Positions 32,681 to 41,842 are shown, counted from the stretch's first letter. The stretch is 47,428 nt of DNA from Halolamina pelagica (GCF_900115675.1 NZ_FOXI01000017.1:1-47428), one strand, 5' to 3'. Numbers and translations are program-made. The notes: a model not told the origin generated them from the sequence alone.

Positions 32681-33928
32681 CTACTCGTACAGCGGGTGCT
32701 CGTCGGTCAGGTCGTCCACCGTCTCGGCGACCGCCGCGAGCACAGCCTCGTCTTCGGGCGCGTCGACCACGTCGGCGATGCAGTCGGCGACGGTCCGGCA
32801 GTCGCTGGCGGTGAACCCCCGCGTGGTGATCGCGGGCGTCCCGACGCGGATCCCGGAGGGGTTGAACGGCGAGCGCGTCTCGCCCGGCACGGTGTTGGCG
32901 TTGAGGACGATCCCGGTCTCCTCCAGCGCCTCCTCCACGTCCTTCCCGGTCGTGTCGGGGTGGGAAGGTCGGAGGTCAGCGAGCACGAGGTGCGTGTCGG
33001 TCCCCCCCGAAACGAGGTCGAGCCCGCGCTCCTGGAGCCGCTCAGCCATCGCCTCGGCGTTGGTCACGACTCGGGCGGCGTACTCCTCGAACTCGGGGGT
33101 GAGGGCCTCCTTGAAGCCGACGGCCTTGCCGGCGATGTTGTGCATCAGCGGCCCGCCCTGCATTCCGGGGATGACCGCCTTGTCGACCGCCTCGGCCCAC
33201 TCCTCCCCGCACATCACCATCCCGCCGCGGCCGGCGCGGATGGTCTTGTGCGTGGAGCCGGTGACGAAGTCGGCGATACCGACCGGCGACGCGTGTTCGC
33301 CGGCGGCGACGAGGCCGGTGATGTGGGCGATGTCCGCCAGGTGGAGCGCGTCGACGGCGTCGGCGGCCGCCTGGATGCGCTCCCACTCGACCTCGCGGGG
33401 GTAGGCGGAGTAGCCCGAGACGATCATGTCGGGCTCGAACTCCTCGGCCTGCTCGCGGAGCCCCTCGTAGTCGACGTAGCCCGTCTCGTCGTCGCACTCG
33501 TAGTGCTGGACCTCGAAGTGCTCGCCGACGAAGTTCGCGTGGTGGCCGTGGCTGAGGTGGCCGCCGTGGGTCAGATCGAGACTGAGAATCTTGTCGCCGG
33601 GCTCCAGCGCGGCGATGTAGACCGCCATGTTGGCCTGGGAGCCGGAGTGGGGCTGCACGTTGACGTGCTCGGCGCCCCAGAGCTCCTTCGCGCGGTCGAT
33701 CGCCAGCCGCTCGACGGTGTCGGCGTGCTCACAGCCGCCGTAGTAGCGTCGGCCGGGGTAGCCCTCGGCGTACTTGTTGGTGAGCGTGCTGGACTGGGCG
33801 TCCATCACGGCCTCGGAGACGTGGTTCTCGCTGGCGATCAGCGTGAGCGTGTCCCGCTGACGGTCGGTTTCGGCTTCGAGCGCGTCGGCGATCTCGGGGT
33901 CGACCCCGCGAACGTGGTCGTGCTGCAT
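32681..33928 (-). CDS. glyA: Serine hydroxymethyltransferase
   Basis: Converts serine and tetrahydrofolate to glycine and methylene-tetrahydrofolate. The 415-aa PLP enzyme shows ASENHVSEAV (32-41), NKYAEGYPGRRYYGG (51-65), LTHGGHLSHG (119-128) and the PLP lysine K228 in GSTHKT. GIRVGTPAITTRG is near the C-terminus. ATG 33928 gives the normal N-terminus; about 36 in-frame residues before it are not conserved. TATA-like GCTTAACCC lies about 25 bp upstream. It begins the one-carbon cluster with folD. Confidence 0.97.
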   Translation of the reverse strand: MQHDHVRGVDPEIADALEAETDRQRDTLTLIASENHVSEAVMDAQSSTLTNKYAEGYPGRRYYGGCEHADTVERLAIDRAKELWGAEHVNVQPHSGSQANMAVYIAALEPGDKILSLDLTHGGHLSHGHHANFVGEHFEVQHYECDDETGYVDYEGLREQAEEFEPDMIVSGYSAYPREVEWERIQAAADAVDALHLADIAHITGLVAAGEHASPVGIADFVTGSTHKTIRAGRGGMVMCGEEWAEAVDKAVIPGMQGGPLMHNIAGKAVGFKEALTPEFEEYAARVVTNAEAMAERLQERGLDLVSGGTDTHLVLADLRPSHPDTTGKDVEEALEETGIVLNANTVPGETRSPFNPSGIRVGTPAITTRGFTASDCRTVADCIADVVDAPEDEAVLAAVAETVDDLTDEHPLYE

Positions 33929-34110
33929 ACCCACACAGCGGGGCACTTCCGGGTTAAGCCTGACTGTCGGCGGTCCCACGGAGGCGAGTAAAGCGCGTCC
34001 CGATCGGTCCCACGTTTGCGGCGGGCGACCGGGCACCCGTCGCTGCGTGAAACCTCGGCGATCCCCGACAGAGATTTAGCGGCGGGCGGGTACCTTCTCC
34101 CAGACCGAAC

Positions 34111-36162
34111 ATGGAGGTCGAGCGCGACGGCGACGGCGTTCGCGCCGTCGACGAAGCGAAAACAACCGTCCGCGTCGCGGCCGACGGATGGGAGCCGACA
34201 GCGACCGCGCCGGCGCTCGATCCGCCCGTCGACGCCGCCGTCACCGGCCGGACCGACCGGCTGGAGTTCCCCCCGGCGTTCGTCTCGGTGACCGAAGTCG
34301 ACACCGGGGAGTCGACGACGATGGGCGGCCGCGAGGGACCGATCTCGTTCCCGCCGGGCGCCTACGAGCTCCGGATCGCGGCGCCGGTCCGGGCGTACGT
34401 CCGCGTCGACGGGGCGTTCAGCCTCGCCCAGCCTGAGTTCGACCGACTGGTCGTCTCGTTCCCGGCCCCGACGGCGGTCCGACTGGGGTTCCGCAGCCGG
34501 ACCGGCTCCGCGCTGTCGTCGGTGACCGTCCCCCGAAGCCCAGAGGGCGTGGCGACGGCGCTGTCGACGTTCCCGGCGGCGTTCCAGTCGACGACGGCCG
34601 ACCGCTCGTTCAGTTCGATGCGGACGCGCCCGCCGCGACTGCGCTTCGGCGACCGGACGTCGATCCCCGACGCCGTCCGGGAGCAGGTTCCCGACACCTC
34701 GATCGAGCTCCGGCTCCCCCGCTCGCTGTCGGCGCTGCTGCCGGCCGCCCCGCTCGCACACTACCTGGGCGCCGAGGTGACCGTGGCCGACGGCGTCGAT
34801 CCCACGCTGCGAGCCGCGGGCGAGCGGATCGGCCTCGGGACGGGACGAGCGTACGAGTGGCGTGTCGCGTCGCTGCTGCGCCGGACGTTCTGGCTCGACT
34901 GTCTCGTCCGGACCGCCGGCCCCTACGACGCGAATACGGTCGAGACCGATCTGCTCGACGACCTCGCGATCGACGCCGACGCGCTCTACGACGCCAGCAT
35001 CGCCGAGCGCCTGCTGGCCTACCGCGGGGTCGACCTCGACGGGATCGCGGCGGACCTGCCGGAGTGGCACCTCTCGCTGTACGTCGAGCCCAGCGAGGAG
35101 TACGTCCGGTGTCTCCCGCACCTGCTCGAGGACGTCCCACAGCTGTTCACCCCGCGGAGCAGCCCGCTGAGCGACGAGGATCGGCTGGACAGCTCGCTGT
35201 CGGCGTTCTACCGGGACGGCGACGCGGCCCCGGAACCGGTCGAACTCCGGAACGCCGACCTCGGGGCGAGCCGGTACCACGGCTGGCTCGCCGACGGCGT
35301 CACGCTCGACACGTTCAAAACGCTCCCGGCGGCGTACGAGAACCGGTCGATCTACCGGGAGCGCTCCGACGAGACGATCTCGGTGGTCGCGGTACTCAAC
35401 GAGTCCGAGATGAGCGAGGAACACTCCCGCGCCGCCGAGATCTACCGGCGCCGGGCCGAACGGCTCAACATCGACATCGACGTGCGCGAGTCGCTGTCCA
35501 CGGCGGAACTGGCCCGGACGATCGAGCGCCACCACGACCTGCTCCACTTCGTCGGCCACTGCGAGGCGTCGGGGCTTCGCTGTCCGGACGGGACGCTCCC
35601 GGTCTCCTCGGTCGATCGCTCGCGGGCCCAGACGTTCTTCCTGAACGCCTGTGGCTCCTACGCGGAGGGGAAAGAGCTGGTCCGAAAAGGCAGCGTCGCC
35701 GGCGCGGTCACCTTCGAGAAGGTGCTCGACAGCCACGCCGCGAAGGTCGGGACGATGTTCGCCCGGCTAGTGGTCCACGGCTACGCCATCGAACGGGCGC
35801 TCGAGCTCGCCCGCCGGCGGGTGATCATGGGGAAGGACTACGCCGTCGTCGGCGACGGCACCCACGTCCTCGCACAGACGGAGACGGTCGTGGGCGCACA
35901 GGCCGAACTGGTTCGCACCGACGACGGGTTCTCGCTGACCTACGGGATGTTGCCACCGGGGCGGGCCGGCGCCCGCGCGTACGTCAACCTCGACCGGACG
36001 GACCGACCGATGCTTCTGGGCAACGACCGAACGTTCGAGATGGACGCCGCCGAGCTCGTCCCGTTCCTCCGCCGCGGCGAGTTCCCCGTGATCTACCGCG
36101 GCGACATCCACTGGTCGACCGAACTAGCCGACGAACTCGCCCGCGACCTCATCGACCACTAG
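34111..36162 (+). CDS. CHAT-domain (caspase-like) protease
   Basis: A 683-aa protein. The C-terminal third is a CHAT peptidase domain: HHDLLHFVGHCEASGL supplies the catalytic His (H483) and FFLNACGSYAEGKELV the catalytic Cys (C514). GSVAGAVTFEKV and FARLVVHGYAIERALELARR complete the caspase-like pattern. The N-terminal 230 residues are beta-rich and the middle (230-400) helical; neither is recognised, and they probably sense or recruit. CHAT proteases in bacteria act in defence by cutting gasdermins or other effectors, and separase-like members cut chromosome proteins. The gene ends tail-to-tail with the small membrane protein at 36159 with a 4-bp overlap. ATG 34111 starts the conserved frame. 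Confidence 0.9.
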   Translation: MEVERDGDGVRAVDEAKTTVRVAADGWEPTATAPALDPPVDAAVTGRTDRLEFPPAFVSVTEVDTGESTTMGGREGPISFPPGAYELRIAAPVRAYVRVDGAFSLAQPEFDRLVVSFPAPTAVRLGFRSRTGSALSSVTVPRSPEGVATALSTFPAAFQSTTADRSFSSMRTRPPRLRFGDRTSIPDAVREQVPDTSIELRLPRSLSALLPAAPLAHYLGAEVTVADGVDPTLRAAGERIGLGTGRAYEWRVASLLRRTFWLDCLVRTAGPYDANTVETDLLDDLAIDADALYDASIAERLLAYRGVDLDGIAADLPEWHLSLYVEPSEEYVRCLPHLLEDVPQLFTPRSSPLSDEDRLDSSLSAFYRDGDAAPEPVELRNADLGASRYHGWLADGVTLDTFKTLPAAYENRSIYRERSDETISVVAVLNESEMSEEHSRAAEIYRRRAERLNIDIDVRESLSTAELARTIERHHDLLHFVGHCEASGLRCPDGTLPVSSVDRSRAQTFFLNACGSYAEGKELVRKGSVAGAVTFEKVLDSHAAKVGTMFARLVVHGYAIERALELARRRVIMGKDYAVVGDGTHVLAQTETVVGAQAELVRTDDGFSLTYGMLPPGRAGARAYVNLDRTDRPMLLGNDRTFEMDAAELVPFLRRGEFPVIYRGDIHWSTELADELARDLIDH

Positions 36163-36359
36163 TCCCGGTCCGGGTCGGGACCGAAGTCGACGGAGCCCTC
36201 GGCGGTCGAGTCTACGACCATCCCGTCCGTCGCGACAGCGCCGTCCTGGAGTGCGAGGAGCACGAGTGCCGCCAGCAGCGCGGCGACGAGTCGCGGGTGA
36301 CGCGAGACGGTTCCCCCGATCCGAGTCCCGGCTTCCGCAACCACGTTGTGTGGTGCCAT
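36159..36359 (-). CDS. Small secreted or single-pass membrane protein (DUF7503-like)
   Basis: A 66-aa protein: polar N-terminus with RHPR, a hydrophobic segment LVAALLAALVLLALQDG, a possible signal-peptidase site AVA-TDG and an acidic tail DSTAEGSVDFGPDPDRD. I recall short haloarchaeal proteins of this plan (HPR-hydrophobic-acidic tail, I believe DUF7503) lying next to CHAT genes. It overlaps the CHAT gene by 4 bp, convergent. A T-rich TATA-like CCTTTTTAC precedes ATG 36359. It may be the substrate or effector of the protease; this is inference. Confidence 0.75.
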   Translation of the reverse strand: MAPHNVVAEAGTRIGGTVSRHPRLVAALLAALVLLALQDGAVATDGMVVDSTAEGSVDFGPDPDRD

Positions 36360-36524
36360 ACTACGTGGATCCGGCCAATTGTAAAAAGGGTTACGTTAGT
36401 TACGCACAGCTCAGTCAGGAATTGATTTCACGGCTTTTTCTGCCAGTAACTTCCGTTAGAAACGCTGAGACGTCGATATTCCCGTTAATATTAAATACGG
36501 TGTGGTGCATATACTCTACCAGTA

Positions 36525-37346
36525 ATGAGTTCGAATTTACTCGGCGAGGAAATCCAGGATATCCTCCGGGAGAGCATCGAAGCCACCGACGACGAACTGT
36601 TGTTCGTGGACCCCTCGGCCGACGCCGTCGAGGCGCTGATCGAACTCGGCACCGAGTTCGAGGGCGACCTGCCGACGGTGAAGGTACTGGCCGACGAACG
36701 GATGCTCAAAGACGTGATGGACGACTTCCTCGTCGCGAGCAACGCCGCGGACCTGGTCGAGGCCGGCAGCCTCGAACTCCGGAACCTCGACGAGGACACC
36801 GACAACGCGCTGCTGGTGACCGAGGACCGGACCGTCGCGATCGTCACCGCCGGCGACGCCGTCGCGGGGCTGGCGACCGACGACGAGGAGTTCGTGGCGC
36901 TGGCCCACGAGAACTACAGCGACCGCTTCGAAGCCGCCGGGACGTACAACCTCCGCACCCCCGCGATCACGCGGGTCCGCGAGACGATGGAGGCGGACAT
37001 CGGCGAGCAGTCACGGGCCGACTTCGACACCGTGTTGAGTTCGCTCGAGACCGCCCGCGGCGACGGCGACGGGCTCGACGAGGTGACCATCTCGCTGCTG
37101 GTCGCCGCGAAGAACGACGTGCTGCTCTACGACATCAGCAAGTGGGGCGAGGACGTGGGGATCGCCTCGAAGGCGACGTTCTCCCGCACCAAGACCCGCC
37201 TCGAGGAGCTCGGCCTGATCGACACCGAGAAGGTGCCCATCGACGTCGGCCGCCCGCGCCTGCGCCTGAAGCTGGGCGACGAGCGGCTCCACGGCGCCGA
37301 CGCCGAGGAGCTCGCGAGCGTCGCGCAGTCGATGATCGCCGGCTGA
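36525..37346 (+). CDS. Transcriptional regulator resembling TbsP (DUF5821)
   Basis: A 273-aa protein starting MSSNLLGEEIQDILRESI. The N-terminal half (10-150) is an alpha/beta sensor-like domain. The C-terminal part (185-273) is a winged helix: VTISLLVAAKNDVLLYDISKWG, then GIASKATFSRTKTRLEELGLIDTEKV and GRPRLRLKLGD. I recognise the haloarchaeal family I know as TbsP (formerly DUF5821), which in Haloferax works with TrmB in sugar-metabolism control. The symbol is not assigned because orthology cannot be checked. TATA box CATATAC lies about 20 bp before ATG 36525; the region before it is unusually AT-rich. The YcaO gene follows 45 bp downstream. Confidence 0.85.
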   Translation: MSSNLLGEEIQDILRESIEATDDELLFVDPSADAVEALIELGTEFEGDLPTVKVLADERMLKDVMDDFLVASNAADLVEAGSLELRNLDEDTDNALLVTEDRTVAIVTAGDAVAGLATDDEEFVALAHENYSDRFEAAGTYNLRTPAITRVRETMEADIGEQSRADFDTVLSSLETARGDGDGLDEVTISLLVAAKNDVLLYDISKWGEDVGIASKATFSRTKTRLEELGLIDTEKVPIDVGRPRLRLKLGDERLHGADAEELASVAQSMIAG

Positions 37347-37391
37347 GCCGGCATCCGTTCCTTTTTGCGAGCGGCGCTCCCTCCCCGAGAC

Positions 37392-39107
37392 ATGGATATC
37401 GGACTCGTCGGGACCGGCCCCGCCGCCGAGGCGATCGAGGCGGCGATGGCCGACCTCGACGCCCGCATCGTCGACGTCGGCAGCGACGACTTCGCCGACG
37501 TGGAGTTCTGTTTCGTCGTCGGCGCCGCGGGCGCGGACGCCTTCGGCACCGCGGCCGACAGCGCGCTCGACCGCTGGGTCGCCGTCGAGATCGGCGGCGT
37601 CGGCGGCCGCACCGTCGACGGCGTCGACGCCTCGGTGTCGGCGTTCACCCCGGACTCCGCCTGCTACCGCTGTCTGGAACAGCGCGTCGCCGCCACGACC
37701 GAGGCCAGCGACGACACGCCGTCGGTGCCCACGAGCGTCGTGCGCTACGCGGGCGCGCTGGCCGGTCGACGGGCCACGCGGATCCTGACCGGCGAGGATC
37801 TGGGCGGGACCCTCGTCGAGGTCGGCGACGGCGTCGACACCCACCGCCGGTTCCAGCCGGTCCCGTTCTGTGGCTGCTCGCCCGGTCGCGACCGCACGCT
37901 CTCGCTCGAGCACCGGGAGCCGACCCTCGACGACGCGGTCACCCGCGCCGAGGCGGCCGTCGACGACCGCATCGGCCTGATCGAGCGGGTCGGCGAACAG
38001 GCGTCGTTCCCGCTGCCGTACTACCTTGCGGCCATCGCGGGGACCGAGGGGTTCTCCGACGCGGGCGCCGCCCCCTACGCCGCGGGCGCCGCCGTCGACT
38101 GGAACGAGGCGTACATGAAGGCGCTGGGCGAGGGGCTGGAGCGCTACGCCGCCGGCGTCTACCGCAACGCCGAGTTCCGCCGGGCACCCGCGACGGCGCT
38201 GGACGACGCGGTGTTCCCGACCCGCTTCGTCACCGCGGAGGGCTACGACCCGGACCCGAGCGCCGAGCGCCCGTGGGTGCCCGGACTGGATCTGACCAGC
38301 GAGGAGGGCGTGTGGCTCCCCGCGGAGGTCGTCCAGTACCCCCCGCCCGAACGACGGATCAAGCCGCCGATCACCACCGGGCTCGGCCTCGGGAGTTCGA
38401 CCGTCGAGGCCGCCGTCTCCGGGCTCTCGGAGGTGATCGAGCGCGACGCGACGATGCTCGCGTGGTACTCGGACTACGAACCGCTCGGCCTCTCTATCGA
38501 CGACGAGGGGTTCCGCGACCTCGAGAAACGAGCCGCGGGCGAGGGGCTCTCGGTCTCGGTCGCGCTGCTCACCCAGGACGTCGACGTGCCGGTCGTCGCC
38601 GCGACGGTCCACCGCGAGGACGGCGAGTGGCCCCGCTTCGCCGCCGGCTCGGGCGCCGCGCTCGACCCCGTCGACGCCGCCACGGGCGCGCTCGCGGAGG
38701 CGCTCCAGAACTGGACCGAACTCCGGGACATGGGTCCCGAGCATGCGAGCGATGAGGGCGGCGCCATCGGCGAGTACGCCGACTTCCCGGCCCGGGCCCG
38801 GGAGCTCACCCACCCCGAGACGACCGTGCCGGTCGACTCGGTCGCCGACGAGGCGGCGGACCTGTCGGGCGAGGCCGCACTCGCCGCGCTGGTCGACCGC
38901 GTCGACGACGCCGGGCTCACGCCCTACGCCGCCCGGACGACGACCCGGGACGTGTCCGCGCTGGGGTTCGAGGGCGTCCGCGTCGTGATCCCGGAGGCCC
39001 AGCCGCTGTTCACCGGCGAGCCGTTCTTCGGCGACCGGCTGGCGTCGGTGGCGGCGTCGATGGGCTACGAGCCGAAGCCGGGGCGGGCGTACCACCCGTT
39101 CCCGTAA
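37392..39107 (+). CDS. YcaO-domain protein (TOMM cyclodehydratase-like)
   Basis: A 571-aa protein. The N-terminal 165 residues start like a Rossmann fold (IGLVGTGPAAEAI) and carry two Cys pairs, CYRC (91-94) and CGC (160-162), resembling the zinc-binding E1-like part of cyclodehydratases. The YcaO domain begins about 200 and has the ATP-binding glutamates in KALGEGLERYAAG (E247, E250) and VSGLSEVIERDA. The C-terminus ends PKPGRAYHPFP, recalling the Pro-rich C-terminal motif of azoline-forming YcaO enzymes. Such enzymes use ATP to activate peptide amide bonds. No precursor peptide, dehydrogenase or TfuA lies nearby, so the substrate may be a cellular protein. ATG 37392 begins the Rossmann strand. 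Confidence 0.9.
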   Translation: MDIGLVGTGPAAEAIEAAMADLDARIVDVGSDDFADVEFCFVVGAAGADAFGTAADSALDRWVAVEIGGVGGRTVDGVDASVSAFTPDSACYRCLEQRVAATTEASDDTPSVPTSVVRYAGALAGRRATRILTGEDLGGTLVEVGDGVDTHRRFQPVPFCGCSPGRDRTLSLEHREPTLDDAVTRAEAAVDDRIGLIERVGEQASFPLPYYLAAIAGTEGFSDAGAAPYAAGAAVDWNEAYMKALGEGLERYAAGVYRNAEFRRAPATALDDAVFPTRFVTAEGYDPDPSAERPWVPGLDLTSEEGVWLPAEVVQYPPPERRIKPPITTGLGLGSSTVEAAVSGLSEVIERDATMLAWYSDYEPLGLSIDDEGFRDLEKRAAGEGLSVSVALLTQDVDVPVVAATVHREDGEWPRFAAGSGAALDPVDAATGALAEALQNWTELRDMGPEHASDEGGAIGEYADFPARARELTHPETTVPVDSVADEAADLSGEAALAALVDRVDDAGLTPYAARTTTRDVSALGFEGVRVVIPEAQPLFTGEPFFGDRLASVAASMGYEPKPGRAYHPFP

Positions 39108-39119
39108 CCAACCACGTTC

Positions 39120-39204
39120 ACGGGAGCGAAGCTCCCGTTAGCCAACCAGAAATCGGAGATTTCTGGTGACGGCGAGCGACCGACTGGCCCCTCCGTGGGC
39201 CAGT
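39120..39204. terminator. Three tandem hairpins between convergent genes
   Basis: ACGGGAGC-GAA-GCTCCCGT (39120-39138), ACCAGAAATC-GGA-GATTTCTGGT (39145-39167) and ACTGGCCC-CTCCGT-GGGCCAGT (39183-39204) are perfect stems of 8, 10 and 8 bp. They occupy the gap between the YcaO gene and the convergent amidohydrolase and probably end transcription from both sides. Confidence 0.55.
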
Positions 39205-39246
39205 TACCGAGCGCCATGCCGTGATTGTGTCTAACCCCAGGAATCG

Positions 39247-40266
39247 CTATAGCGTCACGTCCTTTACGTCGCCCTCGCCGGCCCGCCGAACCACAGCCCG
39301 CACGGGCTCCTCGGCGCCCGCGAGGTTGTCCGAGTCGCCGTCGAGGGTCAGCAGCTTCGCCGGCCGACCTTCCTCGATCAGCCCGTACTCCTTCCCCGCC
39401 AGTTTCGCGCCGTTGCGGGTCGCCATGCGGAGCACCTCGGTCGCGCTCACGTTGGCGAGTTTGGCGGCGAACTCCATCTCGCGGAACATCGACGGCGAGT
39501 TGAGCATCACGTTGTCCGTCCCGAGCGCGACGGTCGTCCGCTCGACCAGTTCGCGGATCGGCGCGACGCCGACGTTGGTCACGAGGTTCGATCGCGGGCA
39601 GACGACGACCGGGAGTTCCTCGCGCTCGATGCGGTCGAGGTGCTCGTCTCTGGGATGGACGACGTGGATCAGGAACGCCGGATCGAGATCCATCGCGGGC
39701 GTGAGGTCGTGCGGGTCGCGCTCGCCGGCGTGGATGGCGAAGGGTTTGCCTTCCTCCCGGCAGGCCGCCCGCAGGTCGCCGAACTCGCTGTCGCGGGCGC
39801 CGCTGGCGCCGAACCCGTCGGCGGCCCGCATGGCGTCGGCGCTCTCGCGGCCGAAGATGACGGGGTCGATGTCGCGGTCGATCAGCGCGTCGCGGATCGC
39901 ATCGACGCCCTCGACGCCGCCCTCCCGGAACTCCAGGAACGCCGCGGTGCCGGAGTCCTCCATGAACCGGAGGCTGCGGGCCATCGCCGCGACCTTCTCC
40001 TCGCGACTGGCCTGTCGGAGCAGGCGGTGTTTGAGGCCGTCCGGCGGCGCGACCAGTTCGTCGAGCGAGAGGCCGCCGCCGGCCTCCTTCGCGATCGAGT
40101 CGCCGATGTGGGTGTGCGCGTTGACGAACGCCGGGAGGACGATGTCGGTCGAGTCGGTCGCCGTCTCCTCGACGGCGGCGATCTCGCCGCCCTCGAAGAC
40201 GACTCGGCCCTCGACGGGGTCGAACGACTCGCCCCGGAGGATCGTTCCTTCGAGCGTGGTAGCCAT
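39247..40266 (-). CDS. Amidohydrolase-superfamily deaminase/hydrolase
   Basis: A 339-aa metal-dependent hydrolase. It has the HxH motif in NAHTHIGDS (H51, H53), IHAGE (H178, E181), a later His (H200 or H203) and the catalytic Asp in LGTDN (D250). A small beta-domain formed by both ends (SFDPVEGRVVFEGGEI and RPAKLLTLDGDSDNL) is typical of cytosine/nucleoside deaminase-like members. The substrate is unknown; a nucleobase or related ring is a fair guess. ATG 40266 starts the beta-domain. Divergent from the subtilase gene. Confidence 0.88.
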   Translation of the reverse strand: MATTLEGTILRGESFDPVEGRVVFEGGEIAAVEETATDSTDIVLPAFVNAHTHIGDSIAKEAGGGLSLDELVAPPDGLKHRLLRQASREEKVAAMARSLRFMEDSGTAAFLEFREGGVEGVDAIRDALIDRDIDPVIFGRESADAMRAADGFGASGARDSEFGDLRAACREEGKPFAIHAGERDPHDLTPAMDLDPAFLIHVVHPRDEHLDRIEREELPVVVCPRSNLVTNVGVAPIRELVERTTVALGTDNVMLNSPSMFREMEFAAKLANVSATEVLRMATRNGAKLAGKEYGLIEEGRPAKLLTLDGDSDNLAGAEEPVRAVVRRAGEGDVKDVTL

Positions 40267-40495
40267 ACCGGATCCTGGTTCCGGGGGGGCATGAACGCGA
40301 CGCCACGCGATCGGGGCCGCCACGCCCGGGGACGGTTCGGACGAAGGCTTCCGAACCGGTGGGGACTGTCGAGGAAGCGATGACGGCGGCCCCGAGTCGA
40401 TCCTTTCGTCGATCAGTCGGGAGTGACGACCGCTGACCGTAGTATCTGTCCATGTAGACACAAATTTTATTTGATGCTCACCGTTTTACTTCCCC

Positions 40496-41842
40496 ATGCC
40501 ACGCTATACCAGGAGGAAAGTTATCGAGGTCAGCGGTGCGCTGCTCGGCGGGATCGCGGCCGGAACGACAGTCACCGCTGCGACGTCCGGCGACCGGTAC
40601 GTCGTCCAGACGCGCAGCGAGACGCCGCCGGGCGGCGTCGAGGTCGTCCACGAGATGGAGGGCGTCGACCTAGCGGTCGTCAGGGGCGAGGAACGTGACG
40701 TGCGGACCGCGAACCGCGTCAGGGAGTACGCGCCCGACATCGAACTGGAACTCGACAGCCCGTCGGTGAACGCGGAGGTGCCGACGTTCGACGCCAGCGA
40801 CTACGAGGGGCAGCCTGGTGACTTCCTCCAGTGGGACAAGGCAGACCTGAACGTCCCGGAGGCCCACGGGACGACCGAGGGCGAGGGGACACGCGTCGCG
40901 GTCATCGACTCCGGGGTGCTGGAGACCCATCCCGACCTCGCTGGCCCGCTGAACCTCGACCTGTCGCGGAACTTCACGGACGACGGCGGCGACCACAACC
41001 CGGTCGGCGGCGACGACCACGGGACCCACGTCGCCGGCATCGTCGCCGCGGACAACGGTGGCGGGATCGGTGTCAACGGCACCGCGCCGAAGACTGATCT
41101 CGTTGACTGCCGGGTGTTCTCCGGTGCCGGCGCGTCATTCGCGGACATCCTCGCCGCCGTAGTCTACAGCGCGAACGTCGATGCCGACGTCGCGAACCTC
41201 TCGCTGGGGGCGTACCCGGTTCCGCGGCAGGCGAACGGGCAGTTCTACGGGAAGGTGCTCAACAGCGTGATGACGTACGCGAACAAGGAGGGGACGCTGC
41301 TGGTCATCGCGGCTGGCAACGACAGCGCCGACCTCCAGCACGACAAGAACGCCGTCAGCCTCCCGAACGAGGGCGCGCAGGCGCTGTCGGTGTCCGCGAC
41401 CGGCCCGATCGGGTACGGCTGGGACGCCGACGGCGACGGGGAGGTCTCGGACCTCGCGTCCCCGCCGGAGAGCCCGGCGTTCTACACGAACTACGGAACG
41501 AACGCCGTAACGCTCGCTGCGCCCGGCGGCGACGCCGACCTCGACGCCATCGGTACTGGGGTCCCGTACTTCAACGACCTCGTCTTCAACACGGTGTTCA
41601 CCTACGAGGACACGGACGGTGACGACGAACCGAACACACAGGTGCCGGGCTACGGCTGGAAGGCCGGAACCTCGATGGCGGCGCCGAACGTCGCCGGCGC
41701 GGCGGCGCTCGTCAAGAGCGCGAACCCGGACTACGACGCGAACGAAGTCGAAGCGGCGCTGAAGGAGGCGGCCGAGGTACCCGAGGGCTACGACAAGGCG
41801 TACTACGGCGGCGGCTACCTGAACGTCGTCGACGCGCTGTAA
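40496..41842 (+). CDS. Tat-exported subtilisin-like serine protease (S8, halolysin-type)
   Basis: A 448-aa secreted protease. The N-terminus has a twin-arginine signal (YTRRKVIEVSGALLGGIAAG). An I9-like propeptide follows at about 33-90. The catalytic triad is D138 in VAVIDSGV, H175 in DHGTHVAGI and S393 in GTSMAAPNVAG, with the oxyanion Asn in IAAGND (N275). It lacks the C-terminal extension found in some halolysins. TATA-like AATTTTATTT lies 30 bp before ATG 40496. Tat export of folded proteases is usual in haloarchaea. Confidence 0.95.
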   Translation: MPRYTRRKVIEVSGALLGGIAAGTTVTAATSGDRYVVQTRSETPPGGVEVVHEMEGVDLAVVRGEERDVRTANRVREYAPDIELELDSPSVNAEVPTFDASDYEGQPGDFLQWDKADLNVPEAHGTTEGEGTRVAVIDSGVLETHPDLAGPLNLDLSRNFTDDGGDHNPVGGDDHGTHVAGIVAADNGGGIGVNGTAPKTDLVDCRVFSGAGASFADILAAVVYSANVDADVANLSLGAYPVPRQANGQFYGKVLNSVMTYANKEGTLLVIAAGNDSADLQHDKNAVSLPNEGAQALSVSATGPIGYGWDADGDGEVSDLASPPESPAFYTNYGTNAVTLAAPGGDADLDAIGTGVPYFNDLVFNTVFTYEDTDGDDEPNTQVPGYGWKAGTSMAAPNVAGAAALVKSANPDYDANEVEAALKEAAEVPEGYDKAYYGGGYLNVVDAL

